A stretch of 64,000 bases of DNA from Heterostelium multicystogenum (taxonomy: Eukaryota; Evosea; Eumycetozoa; Acytosteliales; Acytosteliaceae): assembly GCA_003667245.1 (NCBI GenBank), contig RCNN01000009.1, forward strand, positions 62,001 through 126,000, read 5' to 3'. Both the position numbers and the translations under genes were made by a program. The notes beneath the pieces were generated by a model, which was not told the DNA's origin, did no database searches, and saw only the letters and a program-made list of their open reading frames with translations. Positions 1 through 10,287 of this stretch are shown piece after piece. Within the stretch, counting starts at the first letter, position 1. Every line of letters starts with the position of its first letter.

Positions 1-1003
1 GGACGTAGCGATTTGAACTTGGCATTCTCGATTACTCTTGGTTTCTCTCGTATCGGTAGTGCCATCAACTTCCAAATCACCCCAGCACTCATGGACAAGT
101 ACAGCATTCCAGTCGCCGTCTGGTTCGGTGCTATCTGCTGTGGTGTCTCGTTCGCCGCAACCATCATTCTCTGCTTCCTCGACATTGCCCGTGCAAAGCG
201 TGACGCTGGAACCGATGTCGTCAAGAACGACCCAGTCTCAATCAAGGATATTGCCAAGTTCCCAAAGATGGTCTGGCTGATCTTTGCTCTCGTCGTTTTC
301 TTCTACGTTCCACTCTTTGTATTCGTCTCAATCGGTGGACAGTTCTTCTCCACCAAGTTTGGTGTATCAACCAACGCCGCCGATACATTGACCAGTATTC
401 CTTACTTCACTGCTGCACCATCACCAGTCATTGGTTTCGCCATTGATCGTGTTGGTCACAATCTCACCTGGATGGCTGGTTCCATGGTCTTGTTGGTCGT
501 TTCTCACTCCATTCTCGGATACACCATGGTTAACCCACACGTCGGTATGATCATGATGGGATTCAGTTATGCTATCATGGCCGCCTCCATCTGGCCAACC
601 ATTCCAGCATTGATCCCATCATCTCGTCTCGGTACAGCCTATGGTCTTGCCTTTGCTTTCCAGAATGCCGCCATCGCCCTTTCAGGTCTCGCCATCAATG
701 CCATCCTTGAAAAGACAAACAACAACTACATGTAAGTTCGCAGCCATCATCGCTTGCACACAACCTAGCTAACCTCCTCTCCTTATCTCATCATACAGGT
801 ACACTCAATCAATTTTCGTAGGTGTTGCAGGTGTAGGTTTGATTATTGTCATCCTCTTGATTTTGATCGATCTCAAGGAGAAGAAGATCAACATTCCATC
901 ACAACAAATGAAGGACAATATGAAGAGATTGAACGAGCAATCCGAACCATTGCTCTCAGAGAACTCTTCCATTAACAACAACAGCCAAGAAGTTGTTTTT
1001 TAA
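1..1003 (+). CDS. mfsd1: MFSD1-like major facilitator transporter, 3' part
   Basis: This is the C-terminal part of a multi-pass transporter that enters the window in frame from the left. Two exons are joined (1-731 and 799-1003) by a 67-bp intron with gtaagt donor and acag acceptor; the join restores frame and the reading ends at taa 1001-1003. Several hydrophobic segments of about 20 residues alternate with short loops, including the stretch after residues ANT-like 'PKMVWLIFALVVFFYVPLF' and a last segment 'GLIIVILLILI'. The sequence resembles MFSD1, a lysosomal dipeptide exporter in animals; the family call is from sequence recognition and the substrate is inference. The tail 'EQSEPLLSEN' carries a leucine pair with acidic neighbours, which would suit endolysosomal sorting, though the spacing is not the strict acidic-dileucine form. 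Its 3' end faces the next gene 120 bp away. Confidence 0.8.
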
Positions 1004-1122
1004 ACAATAATAATAATAATAATTAATAATAAATAGTATATTTTTTAAAACTCGAAATAGATTGACAGAGATCTCTTGTTCTTTGGTATTCATTCATTGA
1101 TATCATGATGATAATAGATATG

Positions 1123-2024
1123 TTATAATTCATTTATTGGCTCTAATCTTTCATTATCAAGGTCATCTTCACCAATATCTTCGTCGCTATCATCTGATTC
1201 TATAATGGATGATAGTTTATCCATAATTGATATTTTGCTATTACTACTATTTACATTGTTGTTGCTATTGTTGCTATTATTATTATTATTGATATTTGCA
1301 ATACTGTTCAAAATAATCGATTCATTTATATCTAAAACTGTTGTTGTTGATGTTGATGTTGTTTCCATTGGATCTAGTGATTGTTGTTGCTGTTGCTGTT
1401 GTTTCTTTTTATTCTTCTTCTTTTTCTTTTTATTCTTATTATTATTATTGGAATTCGTTGAAGTAGAAGGTATGATCAATGTATTTTCATTCAACTCTTC
1501 TTTCTTCTCTAAAATACCTAGTGCAAGGTTCTGTTTCAAATGATATTGTTAGTTACACATCTCATTATTATTATTCATTTGATTTTCAAGCAAACTACTG
1601 CTCAGGAAAGACACTTACCATCTCTATATATTGTTCACCATCTTTAATATTCTCTATATTGACATCTTCATTGTTGGCTATTTGTTGATTCAGTTGTGCA
1701 TTTGCTTCTTTTAACTTTGGCAAGAAATCTTTGACTCGATCTAAAACTACATTGATAGATGAACGAGTCCGACAATATGTAAGTATTCTTGGCTCACATG
1801 AAAAATAAGTTTCTAAATTATAATTATATGTCTGGTTGATAAGTACCTGAACTTGGTGGTAGTCTACTAAAGTTTGGCTTTGTAAGAGGTCTATTGGGTG
1901 TAGATGTATTGTTGGTGGTAGAAGAAGTAGGAAATGTAACATTTAACAATGAATCTATACCACCACCACCGCTACCACCGCCATCTAAATGTAATAAATC
2001 AGTATTAGATATCTTTCCACTCAT
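1123..2024 (-). CDS. nopchap1: NOPCHAP1 (C12orf45)-like snoRNP assembly chaperone
   Basis: Three exons on the minus strand (1847-2024, 1619-1746, 1123-1530) join in frame to 237 residues. The conserved block is in exon 2: 'SVLDRVKDFLPKLKEANAQL' followed by 'NIENIKDGEQYIEM' and, across the second splice, 'NLALGILEKK', the signature of the C12orf45/NOPCHAP1 family. In animals this protein bridges the NOP58 snoRNP core to the R2TP chaperone, so a role in box C/D snoRNP assembly is inferred. The C-terminal third is a dictyostelid-style low-complexity tail: an Asn/Lys stretch, a Lys-rich basic stretch that could act as a nuclear signal, seven Gln, then Thr/Ser and an acidic end ('ESDDSDEDIGEDDLDNE'). 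I chose the ATG at 2024 (MSGKISNTDLL); two upstream in-frame ATGs at 2063 and 2036 would add a hydrophobic simple-sequence stretch and look less likely. Confidence 0.75.
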
Positions 2025-3472
2025 ATTTCTTTGCATCACCACTACTACTAATAATAATATCAAAGATGATGAATACTGATCAAATTAAAAATGAAATGAA
2101 ATCCAAACAAACGAATAAAAATACAATGTTAAATTAAATTTGAATTAATTTGATTTTTTTAAAATTTAAAAAAACGAATGAAGGAATAAACTAATAAAAA
2201 GGTTGTATAAATGACAAAAGGTCAAACAGATACAATATCATTTTTATTAGTATCAATATTTAAAGGATCAAAATTATCTATTTCAATATAGATAGATATC
2301 AAATAGTTGGATGATATCTATTATTCCAGACAAAAGATCAAAATGAAATTGGTCTTGTCTAGTTTCTTAGGTGAATACAACCAATTCCATGAATGTTACA
2401 TTTGAAATGTTTGTTCCTCGACTTGAAAGTCGACTTGGGTTATATAATGCAGAGAAAGAGAGGATTCTTACACATTTAAATTTTAGTTGTTTTTTAAACA
2501 CCACCTAAATTTGAATTTAGTAATTTCATACGAAATAGCAAAGTAATTGTTTTTTAGATCCCCAATTCTGTGAGAACATAGCCCAATAAAATTATAAAAT
2601 TCCATAATTTTTATTCCATTTTTATTTCCTACCATCATATTAAGTAAAAGAGTGTGGAGCGATAAGGTCGGCAATAAAATGTAACAGGTTACAAACCAAT
2701 GCAAAACCAAAATCTCCAATTTCCTACAAGTAGTTGAAAGTTATCGACTGATAAATGTTGATAAGATAATTGTTTGTTCAAAGAACAATCCAAAACACCA
2801 ACAGCCAAATTCAATTGATCGAAATCTATTTATAATAGAGAGCCAACAAAGTGATCGAGTCTTTATATATAATTATATATAAAGTAGTATTTTCCTCATA
2901 AAATTCCTTATAAAGAATTTAAACAGCAAATAAGTTTATAATCAAATATTAAAGTAAATTTATAACCTTTCGAATTTGTAGTAGAAGGTAGAGACAAAAT
3001 AGATGGTGGAGTACTCATAAACCAATGAATAGACATCTGTCCTTAATCTTCAAGTGAAAGTGAACTGTAATAATATATATTTATAAACTTGTAATATTAG
3101 TAAGTAAATGAAAAAACAAAGTAGGTTGTTGTATATCACAACTATTATTAAATTTAAATTTTTGGAAAAGGAAATGTTATGGTTCGTAAAAACCTCAAAT
3201 CAACCAAATTGAAATTCATTGAATAAGTAAAGAGACTTAGAACATTACATTACAAACAAAACTATATTTCTAAATATCTAAAATTAATTAATGATAAAGG
3301 ATAAATAGATGTAGAAATATATAAATAGATACCAAAATTTCCAATTATTGATATCAAAAACAAATAGGCTTATTAATAATTAAATATTATCTATTCTCTA
3401 TTATTAAAACTTTAGTATCATACTTGTATTTATTATAATTCCATTACGTTAATTATTTATCCAATTTTTAAA
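2025..3472. other. AT-rich intergenic region
   Basis: About 1.45 kb of AT-rich DNA between two divergently transcribed genes; it should hold both promoters. A 16-nt perfect inverted repeat (TCGACTT-GA-AAGTCGA) lies at 2418-2433. The only open frames are short and without recognisable protein features. Confidence 0.6.
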
Positions 3473-4618
3473 ATGAGTAAATATCATTTTTCCAGTTTGA
3501 CCAAGAATTTACAAATTCGATGTGACAACAGAAAATTAATGTTCACCGTAATTTTTTGTTTAGGCATGAGTTTGTATTCTTGTCAAAGACCAGAGGTCTT
3601 GTATGTGATGCCAGCTGAGAGTGATCCACACGAAGGTACTTGGCTACAATGGCCACACAAATATGAGTATGGCACCCTCTACCGCGACCGTGTCGAACCA
3701 ACATGGATTGCAATGGCCAAGGAAATTGTTCAAGGTGAAAATTTGCATATCATTGCCTACGATGGTGCCGAGAGAGCCCGTATTGAAAACAAGCTATACA
3801 GCGCCGATATTAAATTGGACAGAGTCGACTTTTACCTTTTCAAAACTAACGATGCCTGGGTTCGTGACAACGGTCCCATCTATGTCTATGGAGAAAACGA
3901 CGAGTTGACCATAGAGGGCTGGGGTTTCAACGGATGGGGTGAAAAAGAGAGATACAATTACGACGATGTGATTCCACAAGAAATTGCTGATCAAGATGAT
4001 ATGCCTTTCGTAGACCTCGACAAAAAGATGGTCCTCGAGGGAGGAGCCATAGAGCTCGATGGAAAGGGATCGCTGCTAGCCACCAGAAGTTGCGTTCTCA
4101 ACTCCAACCGTAACAAGAACATAACCCAACAAAAGGCCGAAAATCTTTTCACAACTTACTTGGGTGCCACTCACTTCATCTGGCTTGACGGTGTCGCTGG
4201 TTTGGAAATTACCGACATGCACATCGACGGTTTTGCTCGTTTCGGAGAGAACAACACCATAGTCACCATGTCCCGTACCGATCTCCAAGAGTGGGAGTTG
4301 CCAGACCACGATATCGATACTTTGTACAGCGCTCTCAACATCGAAGGTCGCCCATACAACTACATTGTATTGCCCCTCACCAAGAAGAATGTTGTCACCA
4401 CCTATGGAAAGAAGCTTGGATACAAGGGATCGTACGTCAACTACTACATCACCAACAACAAAGTGCTCGTTCCAAACTACAACGACGACAACGACAGAGT
4501 TGCCAACGAAATCATCCAGAGACATTATCCAAGCAGAACTGTTGTTGGTATTGATGTTCGTAATTTGTATGCCAATGGTGGAATGATTCATTGTGTCACC
4601 CAACAACAGCCATATTAA
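3473..4618 (+). CDS. Agmatine deiminase / PPAD-family enzyme with N-terminal signal
   Basis: This intron-less gene encodes 381 residues of the guanidine-group-modifying family (Pfam PAD_porph), which includes agmatine deiminase (agmatine to N-carbamoylputrescine plus ammonia) and bacterial peptidyl-arginine deiminase. Family motifs are all present: 'GTWLQWPHKYEYG' near the N-terminus, 'TNDAWVRDNGPIYV', 'MVLEGGAIELDGKG', 'ITDMHIDGFARF' with the catalytic His and acidic residue, and the C-terminal 'GGMIHCVTQQQP' with the nucleophilic Cys. An N-terminal extension of about 40 residues contains a hydrophobic stretch 'LMFTVIFCLGMSLYSC', so the enzyme is probably secreted or membrane-bound, unlike the cytosolic plant agmatine deiminase. 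The start at 3473 has the A-rich context typical of dictyostelids; a second Met 23 codons in would start directly at the hydrophobic stretch. Agmatine is the likeliest substrate because of the HCxTQQ ending, but peptidyl-arginine is not excluded. Confidence 0.85.
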   Translation: MSKYHFSSLTKNLQIRCDNRKLMFTVIFCLGMSLYSCQRPEVLYVMPAESDPHEGTWLQWPHKYEYGTLYRDRVEPTWIAMAKEIVQGENLHIIAYDGAERARIENKLYSADIKLDRVDFYLFKTNDAWVRDNGPIYVYGENDELTIEGWGFNGWGEKERYNYDDVIPQEIADQDDMPFVDLDKKMVLEGGAIELDGKGSLLATRSCVLNSNRNKNITQQKAENLFTTYLGATHFIWLDGVAGLEITDMHIDGFARFGENNTIVTMSRTDLQEWELPDHDIDTLYSALNIEGRPYNYIVLPLTKKNVVTTYGKKLGYKGSYVNYYITNNKVLVPNYNDDNDRVANEIIQRHYPSRTVVGIDVRNLYANGGMIHCVTQQQPY

Positions 4619-4766
4619 TATTTTAATTTGTTACCAATAATAAACCCGTTCATCATATGATAATCCATATAATATTATATTAATAATAATTTATTTACAC
4701 AATAAAACATCGCATTGACAGTTTCTAATACAATAAGTAGATGTGCTACCCATTGAAATGCTATAA

Positions 4767-5378
4767 TTAATGAGGAGAATTAATAATTGAATACTTGAAC
4801 TTGAAAATGTCATTGTAAGCATACTTTGGATTGTTAATAAGACCAACTTGTCCAATAATAAGAATATCAATTTTCTTTGTGCTACTTCACTGACAATTAC
4901 ATCTCTTGGGTTTCCTTCAACCAACAAGGTTTGATATTTAAAAATCTTTAAAAGTTTAATGTAAGCCAATAAAAGGTTCATTGTGCCACTCTTCAGAACT
5001 ATACATACTTTGTGTTCTTCAGCTAAATCTGTATATTGATCTGCAAGTTTCTTTCCATTGGACATCATTTTTTCCTGTAAATTGGAAATTCAATTGAATT
5101 TCGTGTTAGTGTTGCTGTCATTGAGTTGCTTTTGCATTTGAGAAATGTACCTTCATATCTGACAAAGTAGTAGTTTCCTCGGCAAGCTTTGGTGCGGACA
5201 TCATGAAATGTACCAAATCAATAACAATCAAAGTGTAAATTTCATCTCCTTCTTTGTAAAGAGAGACAGCTTTCTAGAGATTAGGATTAGGAATAGGTCA
5301 TTGTTGGCACTTTATGCTACCTACCATGAAAGCATTGTGAGCATGATCAGAACCATCAATAGCAACTAAGAATTTCAT
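4767..5378 (-). CDS. Universal stress protein (UspA domain), one frame break
   Basis: Four small exons (5325-5378, 5151-5273, 5009-5074, 4767-4945) make one UspA-fold protein. Exon 1 opens with 'MKFLVAIDGSDHAHNAF', the beta1/loop signature; exon 2 has 'YTLIVIDLVHF'; exon 4 has 'LLVEGNPRDVIVSEVAQRK' followed by 'IDILIIGQVGL'. The last two blocks are in different frames. One extra A in the AAAA run (plus-strand TTTT at 4871-4874) would join them, give 140 residues, the usual size, and stop at 4767. Without the correction the frame continues to 4691 in non-homologous sequence. The glycine loop that binds ATP in UspFG-type members (GxxG then G-S/T) is not complete here, so this copy may not bind ATP. 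The exact role in stress response cannot be told from sequence. Confidence 0.7.
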
Positions 5379-7086
5379 CTTTTTAAGAATGTAAGTATAT
5401 AAGTATAAGATATATAAGTATAGCTATATAAATAATGAAGTAGTAATAATATATTATCTCAAATGAATGACAAATGAATTTGGTGAAAATGAACCTAACT
5501 AAAGTTCAAAAATATCTTCTCCAAACCAGACTTATTGAATTGTCAATTTTAAAAAAAGTAAAAATAAACACACAACACACCTAAAGATAACAAAACTTGT
5601 TGGAATTTTATCGTCTTGTTGGACCAGGGACAATACGTTTGGACCACAAACACCACCTAACAACAATCTCAAAGTGGTGCTGTGTTGTGTTGTTGTTTGC
5701 TATGTTTACAACACAAAAATATGTATGTAATGTTTTGATTAGACTAATCAGCTGTTTAGTTCTATGAACCTTATACATACCCATGATGTTTGGTCATGAA
5801 AGTTTAATATTAATTATCACTAAAGATGATCACACTTAACAATCGTAGATCCAATACAGTAATTAAGATAGAATAAAGTTCAAGCTATGAAATTAAAGTC
5901 TTTCTATTGCAATTTATAATGAATTAGTTATTGTATTACAGGATATCTAAATCAAACATATTTAAGGATAACTAAATTGCACAATGCACATATGTGATTG
6001 ATGTACAGTAAAACTAATATAAAGATTTGATTATCTTTGCTTAAACTCAACCACACCCCACACCAATCAATTGATCAAACTCTTGATTTGGTAAAAGTTA
6101 TATCATATTTTGATACATACATACATATATCATTTTTTTGTAATGTAGTAGTATATTGTTTTGTTTTGTTTAGTTTAGTTTAGTTTGTTATTATAATATG
6201 TTAGTGAATGATATTATATAATATCATTATGTGTCATTTATATTTATTGGTCAAATATTAGTTCATTTGATAAATCGGTCACAAATCAAGTGTACCAATC
6301 AAACAAAATTTGGAAAGCTACAAGCTCACAAAGTAATTTAGATACAACAAGCAGTAATTAAGTGATGATTGTTAGTTATGTTCAAATTTACAAATCAGAA
6401 ACCATGTTATTCGTGAATCATGATCATTCATGTCAATATCAATATTATTTTGGTGTAGAAAGCACAAGCAGACTGATGTATCTTTTCCATTTTAACGTGA
6501 CATCTTGTAATTTAGCGATGCACATTCTTATATAAATATTAATATATATTTAAATATTTAAATATTAATTCTTTAATTTAATAACATATGTTTAATAATA
6601 TTATAATTATTAAGCTGGTGTTGTTTCTTGTGCCTGTCTATGTGGATGTATCGATGGATAGTCAGATGACTGGGTGAATTGATTGATTGAAAGATAGATA
6701 TTAAAGAGATAGGCAGACAAACAGATAGATAATAGATAAATAATGGATTAAGGATAAAGTATTACTTAGTGGAGGTCTGATTGGCATTAAATAAATTCAA
6801 TTCCACCAAATAAATTCAATTTCCATCAACTCAATTCCAACCAATAAAATAATAATTCATTATTAATAAATAGGATTGATATTGTCAACTAAAGTGTTTA
6901 AATTGAAATAATCAATCTACATTACTTACTTACTTTCTTTCTAAATATTAACCATCTAAATTAATATAATATTATATTTATGACATAAAGTTGTATTGAT
7001 ATCCAATCTGGTTATCTATATTTTGTATTATATTATTAGTCATATATTAATTTGATATATATTGTAAAGTTAATCTTTTTATTATA
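5379..7086. other. AT-rich intergenic region, divergent promoters
   Basis: About 1.7 kb between a minus-strand gene and a plus-strand gene, so it should contain both promoters. CA-rich and GT-rich patches occur near 5565-5700 (for example 'ggtgctgtgttgtgttgttg') and near 6051. A GATA-type simple repeat lies near 6690-6750. I see no coding sequence. Confidence 0.6.
6051..6064 (+). promoter_or_regulatory. G-box-like CA-rich motif
   Basis: The sequence CCACACCCCACACC stands out from its AT-rich surroundings. It matches the CA/GT-rich type of element bound by the dictyostelid G-box binding factor in developmental promoters. It lies about 1 kb upstream of the secreted repeat protein gene at 7087. 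This is a motif match only; no second spaced copy was found. Confidence 0.25.
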
Positions 7087-10066
7087 ATGAAATTATTTAA
7101 ATTAAATGTCGCAATATTCATTGAATTGACTGTAGTTGTAATAATATTGTGTTCCAGCTTCTTGATAAGGAGTGTGGAGTGCGAAGTTTTTAGTATTAAT
7201 ATCGATAAATGTACTGATTTAGGATGTGGATTCTCAATGCTGATGAATGGAAAAGCGTTTCCAAAGGAAGAAGATGACGTTGTTATCTATTCGTCGAATC
7301 CTGCCGTCCCCAAGTTGATTGTACTTTCACAGGGCCTCCATATAAAGTCACTGAATCTCTCCAGCGGATTTTTAAAGATGGATGGCGGTAGTTCGATAAA
7401 TAGCCAGACAGATCTATTCATTAGTGATAGTGCCGGTTTAGAAATTGCTGGTCCTGTATTCGTTAATTCAATGCTCAACTGCAAGGGTGTGATGCGAATG
7501 AAGAGTGGCACCCTGAATGTAAACGGTGTGATAAAGGTTAGTGGTAACTTCTCGATGATGGGAGGATCCATCGAAACGGTAGACCTTCAAATCAGTGAAA
7601 TTATCGATGATTTCACAGTACTCTATGGTGGATCTCTCAAGGTCTCTGGTACCGGAACAATCGACTCGTTGATGATGATGAAAGGAAATTCGCAGCTGAT
7701 TATCAACTCTGGTACTACACATTTTTACAATGGACTGGAGGCCAAGGATAAAACTTTGATAAACATTATTAGAGGTCAGCTGCATCTTGGTGGTCATGAA
7801 GAATGTATCATTACCTCAGCGTTGGACCTTGGGGTAGATTCAGTGCTTAACATCAGTGCTAGTGTTGCTCGTATCAGTGCCAATATTGTCAATAAAGTTT
7901 TCAGCAAGTAAGATTGTTGTTACAAAATTTGGAAAGCTGGAGCTTGGTGGAAAGACAAACCTTTTGTCAAAGGTAATTTTAGAAAGGGAAGCAATTCTAT
8001 CAGTTTATAAAGGAACATGTAGTTTGACATCTTTTGAAACAGACTCAAATTCACTTATCAAGATTGAAGACAATGGTACTCTGAACATGCTTGGAAAATT
8101 CACTATTAAATCGTCAATTGAATTGGAGTCAACTGGTCAAATTGTCATTGATGGCACAACCACAATCACCGGAAATATAACTGATGCAACAGGAGCTGTA
8201 ATTCATCTAATTGGAGGAGATTTCATATTCTCAAACAACACTGTCTATGATATCAAATCAGATGTATTGGTCGATAAAAAGGCATCCCTATCAGTATCTG
8301 GAAATATATCTCTTTATGGAAACCTTGTATTTTCAGACTCATCGAATCTTTACATAGCACCTGATTCCATTGTCAATTTAGGTGGCAAGAATACCAAGAT
8401 TTTGGTGGATATTACCTTGCCGACCAATTCTAGTCTTAACTGTTTAGTAAACTCGACGACCAAGATACAGAAAATCATTCAAGCAGACTCGACCTCTTCT
8501 ATTAAAATAGACCATTTAGCAACACTCAGTATAAGTGATGGATGTACAATCGTGACACCTATTAGACTCATTGGCAATAGTAGTTTATATCTTTCAGGTG
8601 AATCAAGTATAACAACTATCAATACAACTTTGATTGATGATCAACCACTGCCATTGGTGTATATTAATGACTGTCGATGTTCTTTGAAAGACCAAAACAT
8701 TAAACTTGGCATTCTCACAATTGAAAAATCTGACGTTCTTTTGGTTGGGAAGATAGATATTTTGGAGATGCTCATAGGAGACGAGCAATCGAAAATTACA
8801 ATAGGTCCAAAATCGACTCTCTCACTTCTTGGCGATGGTTCAACTATCGACTCAGCTATAACGGTTCAATCATCTGGACAGTTTCTCATCGATGGTAGTA
8901 CAGATCTCACTGGTATTAATGTAGAGGAAGATGCTTATTTCGCAGTAAATAGCTCTGCTATAGTTAATATTGATGGAGAATGTTCATTTGGTTCACCATT
9001 GATAGCTACTGGAACCGCTATTATCAACTTGAAAACTGGATGTCAATTCTTCCAGGGTGTGATAATTCCAAACAATTCAACAGTTTTGAACATCTATGGC
9101 AGCACAGGTGGTGAAAACGTATTCTTCTATGGTAATACTTCCATAAAATCACCTGTTACCTGTGGTTCCATGGGACACATAACAATTCCTCCAGATTCAA
9201 ATTGTCTTTTGGCTGGAGGTCTATCTCTTGCTGAAGACTCTGACTTAAATATCATCGGCTCAACTTGTATTCTTGCAAAGTCTTCTCGTTTGGTAGGAAG
9301 AACGATTCTTTCCAATAGCTCAACGCTCATTACCGACAGTAAATGCCTCTTCTATGGAGGTATATCTTCTCTTGATAGGACAAATAATAAGCTTTTAGTG
9401 AAATCCGGTTATTGCTCCATTGAAATTGAGAGCAAAATAAGTGGAACTGTCACAGTAAACTCTGATGCAATCCTTTATGTAAACACTCCACTGACTGTAA
9501 CAAATGGTGTGATCAATAATGGATACATCCAAGTAAATGCAATGTTTGATATAACAGGCTCAAGTTTTGAACAAGATTCAAACGATGCCAAGTTGGTTCT
9601 CTATAAATCGCAAGTCTCTGCCAAAACAGTTTCAATTGAATCGGGTCGTTTACTTGGAGATGGAACAATAGCAACTACAAATGGATTCACCAATGGAGGT
9701 GTCATGGAAGGTGTATTCAAAGTCAACGGACAAATGAAATTATTGGATTCCTCTTTATTAGTTATCAACATCAACTCAAGTCAGGAGTACAATAAAATTT
9801 TAGTATCCACGTCGGCTGTGCTCAATGGAATGGTAGCAGTCAGTTGTTCTCCTAATGCAACTCTAAAAATTAACGATAAGCTTCCAATTCTCTCAGCTGG
9901 TGGGTTCACTGGAAAACTTTCACTCGCCGACTCCAACTTTTCAAGATCGTTCCAACTATCTATATTCGGTCCCATCTACAATCTAGTTTACCAAAACCCC
10001 ATCCAACTTAATCAAAGAACAAGTTCAAACAACTGGAAACTCCGTCCAAATAACGATATCAATTAA
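7087..10066 (+). CDS. Large secreted repeat protein, beta-helix-like, unknown function
   Basis: A signal peptide or signal anchor ('FIELTVVVIILCSSFLIRSVEC') is followed by about 960 residues with almost no charged clusters and a repeating pattern of short beta-prone units rich in Ser, Thr, Gly, Asn and Ile, such as 'GTLNVNGVIKVSGNFSM', 'NGTLNMLGKFTIKSSIELES' and 'LTVTNGVINNGYIQVNAMF'. Each unit alternates small and aliphatic residues about every 20 residues, as in right-handed beta-helix or pectin-lyase-like adhesins. Several Cys and Asn-glycosylation motifs (NSS, NNS, NIT) fit a secreted glycoprotein. The C-terminus has no membrane segment. The reading frame changes once near the TTTT run at 7898-7901; removing one T joins both halves into 992 residues without loss. 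The run of 'NISASVARISANIVNKV' and 'SASKIVVTKFGKLELGG' then continues the same pattern. I do not recognise a named family; an extracellular matrix, spore coat or adhesion role is inference only. Confidence 0.65.
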
Positions 10067-10287
10067 TTTAATATTAATATCTTTAATAGTATCAATATTA
10101 AATACTATTCGTTTAATTTAAGAAAATAAAGTTGTAACAAAATCCAATTATAATCATTGGTATAGATTTATGATCGATCCATATTATCAAATCAAATTGG
10201 AACTGGAATAATTGTATCCAGTTCAGTTGTCTCGTTAGTGTTATTTATTATTTAAGATTAAGTTGAGTTAGAGGTTGAATCACTATC

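Noticed and set aside
2483..2719. 78-codon open frame on the minus strand
   Set aside because: It lies in AT-rich spacer, has no family likeness, no neighbouring exon and no coding-type composition.
4076..4606. 176-codon minus-strand frame opposite the agmatine deiminase
   Set aside because: It is a shadow of a clearly conserved plus-strand enzyme with all catalytic motifs.
7856..7911. Separate downstream gene starting at 7856
   Set aside because: It begins inside the first half of the secreted repeat protein without ATG context or a signal peptide; a one-base error in TTTT explains the frame change better.
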